From Actinomycetota bacterium (lineage in GTDB: Bacteria > Actinomycetota > Acidimicrobiia > Acidimicrobiales > RAAP-2), in the NCBI GenBank assembly GCA_029850535.1, contig JARCRU010000024.1:1-64000 (forward strand): a stretch of DNA of 64,000 nt, given 5' to 3'. The first letter of the stretch is position 1; every line of letters begins with the position of its first letter. Shown here in pieces: positions 31,437-41,042 of the stretch. The notes under the pieces are model-generated. The model was not told the origin of the DNA and ran no database searches. It saw only the letters and a program-made list of their open reading frames with translations. Made by a program: the position numbers and the translations under genes.

Positions 31437-31670
31437 TTACTGCAGACGGAGGTCGAGAGTGAGGGTGGCGAAGGTGAAGACCAGGGCGACGGCGATGGTG
31501 ATGCGGTCCAGGTTGCGTTCGACCACGGTCGATCCAGCCGCCATAGAGTTGACCGAACCTCCCATCAAGTCGGAAATTCCGCCCCCTCGACCCGAGTGCA
31601 ACAGGACCAGAAAGATCAAAGCGATCGCCGAGGCTGCCTCAATAACTATGAATGACCACGTGAACATCAC
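31437..31670 (-). CDS. secG: preprotein translocase subunit SecG
   Basis: Two TM, LLHSGRGGGISDLMGG; position after tpiA; SD GGAGG. Confidence 0.9.
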   Translation of the reverse strand: MMFTWSFIVIEAASAIALIFLVLLHSGRGGGISDLMGGSVNSMAAGSTVVERNLDRITIAVALVFTFATLTLDLRLQ

Positions 31671-31679
31671 GACCTCCGA

Positions 31680-32468
31680 TTAGCGCTTGCTATCGTAGCA
31701 GTCGTTGGCGGCCTGGGCGATCGCGAGGAACGAATCGGCCTTGAGCGACGCCCCCCCGACCAAGAATCCATCGACTCGACCCTCGTTCATCAAGGCAGTC
31801 GCGTTGTCGGCGTTGACCGATCCGCCGTAGAGGACCCGCACGTCCCCGAGCGACAATGACGCCGCAACGGTACGGATGTGCTCGGTCATCTCGCCGACCT
31901 GCGTGGTAGTGGCCGTCAGACCCGTCCCAATGGCCCAGACGGGCTCGTAGGCGATTGTCACGAGGGGTCGGGACTTCTCGTCGAGACCCTCGAGCGCGGC
32001 GTGCAACTGTGCGCTGACGAAGTCCTGGTGGGCTTCGACCTCTCGCACGCTCAACTCCTCGCCCACGCACAACACCGCGTTCAATCCCTGGCGAACCACC
32101 GTGCGCAAGGTCTGGGCCACGACCTCATCGGTCATGGCGTACATCGCTCGGCGCTCGGAGTGCCCCACCAGGACCCATCCGACGTTCAGGCGCTGCAGCA
32201 TCGAGACTGACACCTCACCGGTGTGAGCCCCCGACTCGTGAACTGAGGCGTGCTGTGCGCCGACCTCGAGGGCAACGCGCTCGGACTCGACGACCGAGGT
32301 GACGCTGCGAATGTCGACGAAGGGAGGGGCTACGACCAGATCGACGTGCTCGAGCGGCTTGTTCTTCAGGACCACGCCGAGTTGTTGGATGAGGTGCACA
32401 GCTTCGACGTAGTCGAGGTTCATTTTCCAATTGCCGATGACGAGGGGACGGTTCACGACTGACTCCAC
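31680..32468 (-). CDS. tpiA: triosephosphate isomerase
   Basis: IGNWKMN, GHSERR, AYEPVWAIGTG, YGGSVNADN. Confidence 0.97.
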   Translation of the reverse strand: MESVVNRPLVIGNWKMNLDYVEAVHLIQQLGVVLKNKPLEHVDLVVAPPFVDIRSVTSVVESERVALEVGAQHASVHESGAHTGEVSVSMLQRLNVGWVLVGHSERRAMYAMTDEVVAQTLRTVVRQGLNAVLCVGEELSVREVEAHQDFVSAQLHAALEGLDEKSRPLVTIAYEPVWAIGTGLTATTTQVGEMTEHIRTVAASLSLGDVRVLYGGSVNADNATALMNEGRVDGFLVGGASLKADSFLAIAQAANDCYDSKR

Positions 32469-33595
32469 TTACTCTCACGCAACGCCGCGATACCAGGCAG
32501 GTCACCAAGTTCGACGAATTCGAGGCTGGCTCCTCCCCCGGTCGAGACGAAACTCACCTGATCTTCGAGCCCGTAGCCCTGGATGGCCGACACCGAGTCG
32601 CCACCACCGATGACCGACACTGCTGAGGAGGCGGCGACCGCACGGGCCACCGCCTCGGTACCCGCGCTGAGGCGCGGGTCCTCAAAGACGCCCATGGGTC
32701 CGTTCCACAAGATCGTGGCGGCGTTCGCGATGATCTCGGCGAACGACGCTGCCGATACGGGACCAATATCGAGACCCTGGAAGCCGTCGGGGATGTTCTC
32801 ACCCCATTCAATGACCGACTCGTCACCACCACTTCCGAAGGGGGCCCCCACCGCCAGACCACGAGCATCGGAGGGGATGACAATCTTGCCCCCCGCCATG
32901 AGTTCAGCGCACACGTCGAGGTACGAAGCGTCGAAGAGCGATGAACCAATGGTCCGACCCTGAGTTACTTCAAAGGTGTAGGCCATGCCGCCACCCACGA
33001 TGACCTGGTCGGCCTTCTGCGAGAGGACCTTGACGATGCCGAGCTTATCCTTGACCTTGGCGCCACCGACGATCGCCACGAAGGGCCGTGCGGGTTCCTC
33101 CAAGATGGACGTGAGGGTTGAGACTTCACGTTGAAGGTTAGGTCCAGCGGCACTGGGAATGAGCGTGGGTGGAATCATGATGGACGCGTGTTCACGGTGC
33201 GACGCGGAGAAGGCCTCATTGATGTAGTAATCGAAGCCGTGCACGAGCGCGGCGCCGAATGCGGGGTCGTTGGACTCCTCACCCGGGTTGAATCGCAGAT
33301 TCTCGAGCAACTCGACCTCGGGGCACAACTGCGCCAAGCGTCGACGAACCGGCGCGACGGAGTACTTCGCCACGACCTCCCCGTGGGGACGGCCGAAGTG
33401 CGTGCACGCCACGATTGTCGCGCCCCGGGCTAGTAGATCCTCAAAGAGAGGCAACGTGGCACGAATGCGAAAGTCGTCGGTTACTTCGAGTTGACCATTG
33501 ACGTCGGCCACCGGGGTGTTGAAGTCGACGCGGACGAGCACTCGCTTGCCCGCGAGGCTCCCCCATCGTTCATAACTGGGCAGTGGTGTCGACAC
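32453..33595 (-). CDS. pgk: phosphoglycerate kinase
   Basis: VLVRVDFNTPV, LLENLRFNPGEE, GGAKVKDKLGI, WNGPMGVFE. Confidence 0.97.
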   Translation of the reverse strand: MSTPLPSYERWGSLAGKRVLVRVDFNTPVADVNGQLEVTDDFRIRATLPLFEDLLARGATIVACTHFGRPHGEVVAKYSVAPVRRRLAQLCPEVELLENLRFNPGEESNDPAFGAALVHGFDYYINEAFSASHREHASIMIPPTLIPSAAGPNLQREVSTLTSILEEPARPFVAIVGGAKVKDKLGIVKVLSQKADQVIVGGGMAYTFEVTQGRTIGSSLFDASYLDVCAELMAGGKIVIPSDARGLAVGAPFGSGGDESVIEWGENIPDGFQGLDIGPVSAASFAEIIANAATILWNGPMGVFEDPRLSAGTEAVARAVAASSAVSVIGGGDSVSAIQGYGLEDQVSFVSTGGGASLEFVELGDLPGIAALRESKWSQS

Positions 33596-33598
33596 GGA

Positions 33599-34606
33599 TT
33601 AACGGCCGACGACGGTGGTCAAGTCGACCAGGCGGTTGGAGTATCCCCACTCGTTGTCGTACCAGCCAAAGATTTTCACCAGACTCTGCTCGTCGTTGAT
33701 GCGCTGGACGAGGGTCATCTTCGAGTCGAAGGTGCACGACGCCGGCGTTCCCACGATGTCTTCGGACACGATGGGCTCGTCGGTGTAGACCAACACGCCC
33801 TCCAGCGATCCCTCGGCCGCCGCCTTGAATGCGGCGTTGACCTCGTCGACGGTGGTGGAACGCACGATGGCGGTGAAGTCGGTAATGGACCCCACGGGAA
33901 CCGGCACGCGCAGCGACGTGCCGTCCAAGCGGCCCTTCATGGCCTCGAGCACCAGACTGGTGGCGCGAGCCGCACCCGTCGAGGATGGGACGATATTGAC
34001 CGCGGCCGCGCGCGCGCGTCGCAGGTCCGAGTGAGCCAAGTCCAGCAGGTTCTGGTCGTTGGTGTAGGCGTGAATCGTGGTCATCAGACCGGTTTCGACG
34101 CCGAAGGCGTCATCGAGGACCTTCACCATCGGCACGAAGCAGTTGGTGGTGCACGACGCGTTGGACACGACGTGCTGGGTAGCCGGGTCGTACGTGTCGT
34201 GATTGACGCCGTAGACGAAGGTGCCGTCCACGTCGGTGGCGGGCGCCGAGATGATGACCTTCTTCGCGCCGGCGCTCAGGTGCACCGCCGCGGCGTCGCG
34301 CGAGGTGAAACGACCAGTCGACTCGATGACCACGTCGATGTCGAGTTCGCCCCAGGGGAGATTGGCGGGGTCACGCTCGGCGAGCACTTTGATCAGGTGG
34401 TCGCCCACGGTAATACCCTCGTCACTCACCGTCACCGGCAGTCCCAATCGGCCCTGGGTCGAATCGTACTTGAGGAGGTGGGCGTTCGTCTGGGGTGACG
34501 TGAGGTCATTGACGGCCACGACGACGACGTCGGGGTTGTTCAAGGAGGCGCGCAAGTACCCCCGACCAATTCGACCAAATCCATTAATCGCTACACGTGT
34601 TGTCAC
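33599..34606 (-). CDS. gap: glyceraldehyde-3-phosphate dehydrogenase
   Basis: VAINGFGRIGRGYLRA, SNASCTTNCFVPMVKVL; GTG start with GAGGAG upstream. Confidence 0.97.
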   Translation of the reverse strand: MTTRVAINGFGRIGRGYLRASLNNPDVVVVAVNDLTSPQTNAHLLKYDSTQGRLGLPVTVSDEGITVGDHLIKVLAERDPANLPWGELDIDVVIESTGRFTSRDAAAVHLSAGAKKVIISAPATDVDGTFVYGVNHDTYDPATQHVVSNASCTTNCFVPMVKVLDDAFGVETGLMTTIHAYTNDQNLLDLAHSDLRRARAAAVNIVPSSTGAARATSLVLEAMKGRLDGTSLRVPVPVGSITDFTAIVRSTTVDEVNAAFKAAAEGSLEGVLVYTDEPIVSEDIVGTPASCTFDSKMTLVQRINDEQSLVKIFGWYDNEWGYSNRLVDLTTVVGR

Positions 34607-34616
34607 TGACGGCTCC

Positions 34617-35492
34617 TCAAAATCTCTCGGGTTTAGTTTGTACAGCGTCCAGCACCGCACCCGTCAATTTTGACACATCGTGGACCAGCGGATTTCGCCC
34701 GCTCAAGGCGGTGATGATCGTGTGAAGCGAGCAGGCCTGTTGAGCGAATTGCGAGTGGGCGTCGACGAGCACGTCGGTCGGGTCCACGCCGTGCGCACGC
34801 AGGGCGTCGACGTGGTCCTGGAGGCTCAATCCGATGGTCTCGGGCTTCTCGGGGCGCAGATTGGCCACGTAAATCTTGCGCGCTGCGCTCAGGGCCAGCG
34901 CACTATTGATCTGTGGCACCACACACGCCGCCAGCACGCTGGTGTAGAGCGATCCCGGGCCGATCACGATGACGTCGGCCTCCTCGAGAGCGCGCAGGGC
35001 GCGCGGCGGCGCCGGGGCCAGTGGCGGATCGAGGCTGAGGAAATGGATGCCCGCCTGACGGGCCACGGCCGTTTGGCCCCGGGTAATCCCGAACTCGTGA
35101 CTCGCTTGGAGGACTACTCCGTCGCGACTGGCGGGAAGAATGGTCCCCGAGACACCGAGGGCGGTCGCGACCGCGTCGACGGCCAACTCAAGGTTGCCCG
35201 TCGACTCGATTAGTCCCACGAGGAGCAGATTCCCGACCGTGTGACCCTCCAGTTCGCCCACGCTGAAGCGGTGCTCGAAGGCTTGAGCGAGCGCGTTCTT
35301 CGGATCCGCTAGGGCTCCGAGGCACTTGCGCAGGTCACCCACCGCCGCGACGTTGAGCATCGCTCTCAGGCGCCCCGTCGAACCGCCATCGTCGGCCACC
35401 GACACGATCCCGGTGACGTCCGATGAGAGCGCGCGCAACGCGCGCAACGTCACGGCCGTGCCGTGACCGCCGCCGAGGGCGACGAATTTCAT
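34617..35492 (-). CDS. yvcK: YvcK/CofD-like gluconeogenesis factor
   Basis: MKFVALGGGHGTAVTLRALR, VSVADDGGSTGRLR, GPGSLYTSVLA. Confidence 0.92.
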   Translation of the reverse strand: MKFVALGGGHGTAVTLRALRALSSDVTGIVSVADDGGSTGRLRAMLNVAAVGDLRKCLGALADPKNALAQAFEHRFSVGELEGHTVGNLLLVGLIESTGNLELAVDAVATALGVSGTILPASRDGVVLQASHEFGITRGQTAVARQAGIHFLSLDPPLAPAPPRALRALEEADVIVIGPGSLYTSVLAACVVPQINSALALSAARKIYVANLRPEKPETIGLSLQDHVDALRAHGVDPTDVLVDAHSQFAQQACSLHTIITALSGRNPLVHDVSKLTGAVLDAVQTKPERF

Positions 35493-36331
35493 CGCGTGAT
35501 ATCGCGGTGAAAGACCGAGTTCCGCAGGCCCAGACGTCGACGGATCTCCTCGGCGATGGCGACCGAGCGATGCCGCCCGCCGGTGCAGCCAATGGCGATC
35601 GTCAGATACGACTTGCCCTCCTTCGCGAAGGCGGGAATCTGCCACTCGAGCATCGAGACCACGTCGTGCAAGAAATGCTGTGCCTCTTCTTGGCGCAAGA
35701 CGTACTCGGCGACCGGTTGATCCAGACCGGTCAAGGGGCGCAACTCGTCGACCCAGTGCGGATTGGGCAAGAAGCGACAATCAAAGACGAGGTCGACGTC
35801 GCGCGGCAAACCATTGGAAAAGCCGAAGGAGACCATCGACACCCGCAGCCCATCGACGTCGCTAGGCATGAATATCTCCGAGATCCGTGAGCGGAGTTGA
35901 TTCGTGTTGATGGTCCCCGTGTCGATGATGATGTCCGCGCTGTCGCGTACCACCTGGAGGAGCGTGCGCTCTTGGGCGATGGAGTCGGCGAGAGTGGCGG
36001 CCTCGTGGGGGTGGCGCCGGCGGGTTCCCTCGTATCGGTGGATGAGAACGTCGTCGGGAGCGTCCAGGAAGAGCAGTTTCGCGCTCTCGTGCATCGCCTC
36101 GAGTTCGTTCTTGACACTCAACAATGCCTGGGGCTGCGAGCTGCCCGATCGTCCGACGATGAAGGCCACACCCGCGGCGTCCTTAGAACCCGCCGACGCG
36201 AGTTCTCCCACGCGCACGATCAATTCCAGGGGCAGGTTGTCGATGATGAACCAACCCAAGTCGTCGAGCGCGGTGGACACGGTGGAGCGGCCCGCGCCGG
36301 ACATGCCCGTCACCAACAAGACGTCAGTCAT
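35489..36331 (-). CDS. rapZ: RNase adapter RapZ
   Basis: VTGMSGAGRSTVSTALDDLGW, VSFGFSNGLPRDVDLVFDCRFLPNPHW, AIGCTGGRHRSV. Confidence 0.95.
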   Translation of the reverse strand: MTDVLLVTGMSGAGRSTVSTALDDLGWFIIDNLPLELIVRVGELASAGSKDAAGVAFIVGRSGSSQPQALLSVKNELEAMHESAKLLFLDAPDDVLIHRYEGTRRRHPHEAATLADSIAQERTLLQVVRDSADIIIDTGTINTNQLRSRISEIFMPSDVDGLRVSMVSFGFSNGLPRDVDLVFDCRFLPNPHWVDELRPLTGLDQPVAEYVLRQEEAQHFLHDVVSMLEWQIPAFAKEGKSYLTIAIGCTGGRHRSVAIAEEIRRRLGLRNSVFHRDITR

Positions 36332-38189
36332 CGTTCCGCGATCCCTTCGTTAGTGGTGGTGCGCTGGGGGCACGTAGATGATCGTAGATGTTCTGAGCTA
36401 CGGCGTCGGGCAACCACGCCAGCGCCGTCAACTCCGCCATCGTGGCCGCACGCAGATTCTCCAGACTGCCCATCTCGAGCATGAGCCGTTCGCGTCGCTG
36501 AGGGCCGAGTCCCTCGATGCCCTCGAGGACCGTGGCCACCATCGATTTGGCGCGCTTGGAGCGGTGAAAGGAGATGGCGAAGCGGTGGGCCTCGTCTCGA
36601 ATTCGCTGGACCAGGTAGAGCGACTCCGAGCCCCGCTCGAGGGCGATGGGCACGTTCGAACCGGGACGGAAGAGGAGCTCCTCGCGTTTGGCCAGTGCCA
36701 CGAACTCAACCTCGCCGCGTAGTCCCAGACTCGCCGCCGCCTTCTCCGCGGCGTGCAACTGAGGAAGCCCCCCGTCGATGATGATCAGGTTGGCCCGACG
36801 GAATTTGCTCGAGGCCTGCTCCTCGCTCCAGTACCCGAGACGACGGCGCACCACCTCTTGCATTGCTCCGACATCATCGTTGCCCAGAATCTCCTTCACG
36901 TTGAAGTGTCGGTACTCCGACTTCTTGGCTAAGCCGTCCTCGAACACCACCATGGATCCCACATAGTTCGTCCCCTGCAGGTGGCTCATGTCGAAACACT
37001 CAATGCGAAAGGGCGGCAGGGCCAGACCGAGCGCGCCGCCGAGTTCCTGCAGGGCTCGCGAGCGAACGTTGTGATCGCTTTGGCGTCGCAGCGAATCGCG
37101 ATCAATGACGGCCTGCGCGTCGCGCTGGGCTAGATCGAGGACTCGCCGCCGGCGACCGCGTTGAGGTGCGACGATTTCGACGTTGCGCGCACGACGTTCG
37201 CTCAAGAAGCGCTCCGCGATGAGTGAGCTGGACATTTGGGGGCTGGTCACGACCACGGGGGGGATGAGCGCGGCGTCGTCGTAGATCTCGGGAAGAGCGG
37301 CCTCGAAAATTTCGGCGTCGTCTTCGTCCAGCGATCGGTCGATGTGGTGTACGGTGCGTCCCACGATACGACCTTGTCGCACGCGAAATCGAACGAGTGC
37401 GGCACGACCGCCCTGGGTCGCGATGGCCACGGCGTCGAGATGGGAGTGATCGTCGAGCACGACGCTCTGATCGCTGGCGGCGCGTTCGAGCGCGGCGAGA
37501 GCGTCGCGGGCCTTGGCGGCGGCCTCGTAGTGTTGGGCGAGGGCCGCTGCCGACATCTGAGCTCGCAAGATCGCGCGAAGTTCGCGCACGTCACCATCGA
37601 AGAAGCGTGCCCACGACGACACGAGTTCGGCGTATCCCGCGGCGTCGATCGCCCCCACGCAGGGACCCGAACACTTGTGGATGTCAAACAGCAGGCACGG
37701 ACGCCCGAGTCGACGGTGGTACTCCCACTTGTGGGGGCTACACGAGCGCAGCGGGAAGGTCTGTAGGAGCTCGTCCATCGTGTGGCGCAGTGCGCGCACG
37801 TCGACGAAAGGTCCGAAGTAGCGCACCCCGCGCTGATGTCGAGCCCGAGTGATATAGGGAACCGGGAATTCGCTGCGTGCATCGATGGCGACGTAGGGAA
37901 AGGACTTATCGTCCTTCAAGCGCATGTTGTAGCGCGGCTGATTCTGCTTGATCAGTTCGTTCTCGAGGATCAGCGCGTCGGTCTCACTAGGAGTGACGAT
38001 CCATTCGACGGAGGTGGCCTCGTCCATCAAGGCTTGGGTCTTCGCGCTGAGCGCGTCGAAACGCTGGAAGTAGCTCGACAAGCGCTGGTTGAGTGAGAGG
38101 GCCTTTCCCACGTAGATGACCGTGTCGGCGTCATTCTTAAACAGGTAGCAACCGCTCTGTCGAGGAATCCCCGAGGGCTTGGCGAACAC
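36324..38189 (-). CDS. uvrC: excinuclease ABC subunit C
   Basis: GIY-YIG (GCYLFKNDADTVIYVGKA), UVR and RNase H-like domains. Confidence 0.95.
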   Translation of the reverse strand: MFAKPSGIPRQSGCYLFKNDADTVIYVGKALSLNQRLSSYFQRFDALSAKTQALMDEATSVEWIVTPSETDALILENELIKQNQPRYNMRLKDDKSFPYVAIDARSEFPVPYITRARHQRGVRYFGPFVDVRALRHTMDELLQTFPLRSCSPHKWEYHRRLGRPCLLFDIHKCSGPCVGAIDAAGYAELVSSWARFFDGDVRELRAILRAQMSAAALAQHYEAAAKARDALAALERAASDQSVVLDDHSHLDAVAIATQGGRAALVRFRVRQGRIVGRTVHHIDRSLDEDDAEIFEAALPEIYDDAALIPPVVVTSPQMSSSLIAERFLSERRARNVEIVAPQRGRRRRVLDLAQRDAQAVIDRDSLRRQSDHNVRSRALQELGGALGLALPPFRIECFDMSHLQGTNYVGSMVVFEDGLAKKSEYRHFNVKEILGNDDVGAMQEVVRRRLGYWSEEQASSKFRRANLIIIDGGLPQLHAAEKAAASLGLRGEVEFVALAKREELLFRPGSNVPIALERGSESLYLVQRIRDEAHRFAISFHRSKRAKSMVATVLEGIEGLGPQRRERLMLEMGSLENLRAATMAELTALAWLPDAVAQNIYDHLRAPSAPPLTKGSRNDD

Positions 38190-41026
38190 TATCGTCCTCG
38201 ATGCTGCGCCAACACCTCGTGCAGCACCTGACCAGTGGCGGTGGGCAGTTGCGCAATGTCTTCGGGGGTCCCCTCCCCCACGACGACGCCACCGCGACGT
38301 CCGCCGTCGGGTCCCAAGTCGATGACCCAGTCAGCGGTCTTCACCACGTCGAGGTTGTGCTCGATCGTCAAGACCGTGTTGCCCTGGTCGACTAGACGGT
38401 GCAGCACGTGCAGGAGTCGATTCACGTCTTCGAAGTGCAGCCCCGTCGTGGGTTCGTCCAACACGTACAACGTGTGGCCCGTGGGCCGACGCGCGAGTTC
38501 GGTGGCTAACTTGACGCGCTGAGCCTCGCCCCCCGACAGCGTCGGAGCGGGTTGACCGAGTCGGACGTAGCCCAGCCCCACGTCGACGAGGGCCTGGATG
38601 TGGCGCAGGATGGTCGGCTGGCGCTCGAAGAACTCGAGCGCGTCGGCGATGGGCATGTCCAGCACGTCGGCGATGGACTTGCCGCGATACTTGATCTCGA
38701 GGGTCTCTCGGTTGTATCGCGCACCGTCACAGGTCTCGCAGTTGACGTAGACGTCGGGTAGGAAGTGCATCTCAATCTTGATGGTGCCGTCGCCGGCGCA
38801 GGCCTCGCAACGTCCCCCCTTGACGTTGAAGGAGAAACGCCCCTGTTGGTACCCGCGTACTTTCGCCTCGGAGACGTCAGCGAAGAGTTTGCGCACCTTG
38901 TCGAACACCCCGGTGTACGTGGCGGGGTTGGAACGGGGCGTGCGCCCGATGGGTTGCTGGTCGACCGCGACCACCTTGTCGAGGAATTTGACACCGGTGA
39001 TGGTGTCGTGCTCAGCGGCGATGGACTTGGCTCGGTTGATCTGACGCTCGAGGGAAGCGAGCAGGATCCCGTTGATCAGGGTGGACTTGCCCGAACCGGA
39101 GACGCCGGTTACCGCGACGAACTGACCCAGGGGTATCTCCACGGAAATGTTGCGCAGGTTGTTAGCCCTCGCTCCCTTGATGACGAGGCGATTGCCGTCA
39201 CCGGTGCGGCGAATCGCGGGCACGTCGATCGATCGCACGCCCGAGAGATACTGCCCGGTCAGGGACGAGGGATTGTCGAGCAATTCCTTGTAGGTGCCAG
39301 CGTGAACCACCTCCCCGCCGAATTCTCCGGCGCCCGGTCCGATGTCCACGATGAAGTCGGCGAGTCGGATGGTCTCCTCGTCGTGCTCGACCACGATGAC
39401 CGAATTGCCCAGATCGCGCAATCGTTCGAGCGTGGCGATGAGGCGGCGATTGTCTCGCTGGTGCAACCCGATCGAGGGTTCGTCCAGCACGTAGAGGACC
39501 CCCACGAGGTAGCTCCCGATCTGACTCGCCAGGCGTATGCGTTGCGCCTCTCCTCCGGAGAGGGTCGCCGACGCTCGGCTCAAGGTGAGGTAATCCAGTC
39601 CCACGTCCATCAGGAAAGTGAGGCGGGCCAGGATTTCCTTGATGACCTGACGGCCGATCGTGACTTCTCGCTCACTCAACTCCAGTGTGGAAAACAAGGC
39701 GATGGCTTCGTCGATGGTCATGGCGTTGATGTCGGCGATGTTGTGCGCGTGGATCTTCACCGCGAGAACTTCGGGCTTGAGGCGCTGACCGTGACACGCG
39801 GTGCACTCGACCTCGCGCATGTACTGTTCGGCTTGCTCGCGGGACCAATCACCGTCTGCATCGTTGCGTTTGCGCTCGAGCCATTCCACGATGCCGTTAA
39901 AGGTGGTCTCGTAGGTTTTGACTCGGCCGTATCGATTGCGAAACTTCACCGGGACCGACTTCTTGTCGACCCCGTAGAGCACCAATTTGCGATCCTTGGC
40001 CCGGAGTTTGGACCAGGGGGTGTCGACATCGAATCCGCCGAGTTCGGCGATGCCCGCGATGAGTCGGTCGAAGTATTTGAATCGCGCCCCACCCCAGGGC
40101 GCCAATGCTCCCTGGGCGAGCGTCAGGCTCGGATCGGGCACGACGAGATCAGGGTCTACTTCGAAACGCGTGCCCAAGCCCGTGCACGTCGGGCACGCGC
40201 CGTAGGGAGAGTTGAAGGAGAAGTCGCGCGGCGCCAGTTCGCTGAAACTGATGCCACAGTGCGTACACGCCATCTTCTCGGAGAAGGCGATCAACTCATC
40301 GGACTCGACGAAGAGAAAGGAGACGACACCCTTGGTCAACGCGAGGGCAGCTTCCACCGACTCAGTGAGTCGTTGGCGGTTCGCACTCTTCACGCTGAGA
40401 CGGTCGAGCACCACGTCGATGGTGTGCTGCTCGTAACGCGCCAGATTGATCTCGGCACGCTCACTGAGTTCGTGGACCACCCCGTCGACCCGCACGCGAC
40501 TGAAACCCTGGGCCGCGAGTTCGTTCAACAGAGTCGAGTACTCACCCTTGCGCCCTTGGACCACGGTGGCGAGCACCAAGAATCGGCCGGCGTCCTCACG
40601 GGCCAGGACGAGGTCGACGATCTGTTGCGGGGTCTGACGCGTGACCAGCCGTCCACAGACGTGGCAGTGGGCGACGCCGATGCGCGCGAAGAGGAGACGG
40701 AGGTAGTCGTGGATCTCCGTGATGGTCCCGACCGTGGATCTCGGGTTGCGCGACGCCGTCTTTTGATCGATGGAGATAGCGGGCGAGAGACCCTCGATGA
40801 AGTCGACGTCGGGCTTGTCCATTTGCCCTAGGAATTGACGAGCGTACGCCGAAAGGCTCTCCACGTAACGACGCTGACCCTCGGCATAGATGGTGTCGAA
40901 GGCGAGTGAGGACTTGCCCGATCCCGAGAGGCCCGTAAACACGACCAGTTGGTCGCGAGGTATCTCCACGGAGAGGTTTTTAAGGTTGTGAACGCGAGCG
41001 CCCTGGACACGAATCGACGACGCCAT
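38189..41026 (-). CDS. uvrA: excinuclease ABC subunit A
   Basis: [39 protein letters not shown]; two ABC modules. Confidence 0.98.
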   Translation of the reverse strand: MASSIRVQGARVHNLKNLSVEIPRDQLVVFTGLSGSGKSSLAFDTIYAEGQRRYVESLSAYARQFLGQMDKPDVDFIEGLSPAISIDQKTASRNPRSTVGTITEIHDYLRLLFARIGVAHCHVCGRLVTRQTPQQIVDLVLAREDAGRFLVLATVVQGRKGEYSTLLNELAAQGFSRVRVDGVVHELSERAEINLARYEQHTIDVVLDRLSVKSANRQRLTESVEAALALTKGVVSFLFVESDELIAFSEKMACTHCGISFSELAPRDFSFNSPYGACPTCTGLGTRFEVDPDLVVPDPSLTLAQGALAPWGGARFKYFDRLIAGIAELGGFDVDTPWSKLRAKDRKLVLYGVDKKSVPVKFRNRYGRVKTYETTFNGIVEWLERKRNDADGDWSREQAEQYMREVECTACHGQRLKPEVLAVKIHAHNIADINAMTIDEAIALFSTLELSEREVTIGRQVIKEILARLTFLMDVGLDYLTLSRASATLSGGEAQRIRLASQIGSYLVGVLYVLDEPSIGLHQRDNRRLIATLERLRDLGNSVIVVEHDEETIRLADFIVDIGPGAGEFGGEVVHAGTYKELLDNPSSLTGQYLSGVRSIDVPAIRRTGDGNRLVIKGARANNLRNISVEIPLGQFVAVTGVSGSGKSTLINGILLASLERQINRAKSIAAEHDTITGVKFLDKVVAVDQQPIGRTPRSNPATYTGVFDKVRKLFADVSEAKVRGYQQGRFSFNVKGGRCEACAGDGTIKIEMHFLPDVYVNCETCDGARYNRETLEIKYRGKSIADVLDMPIADALEFFERQPTILRHIQALVDVGLGYVRLGQPAPTLSGGEAQRVKLATELARRPTGHTLYVLDEPTTGLHFEDVNRLLHVLHRLVDQGNTVLTIEHNLDVVKTADWVIDLGPDGGRRGGVVVGEGTPEDIAQLPTATGQVLHEVLAQHRGR

Positions 41027-41042
41027 GGTGAAAATCTACTCC

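Noticed and set aside
38765-40831. 688-aa plus-strand ORF
   Set aside because: Fully antisense to uvrA, low-complexity Asp/Gly/Arg/Val-rich translation typical of a high-GC shadow frame; uvrA is unambiguous.
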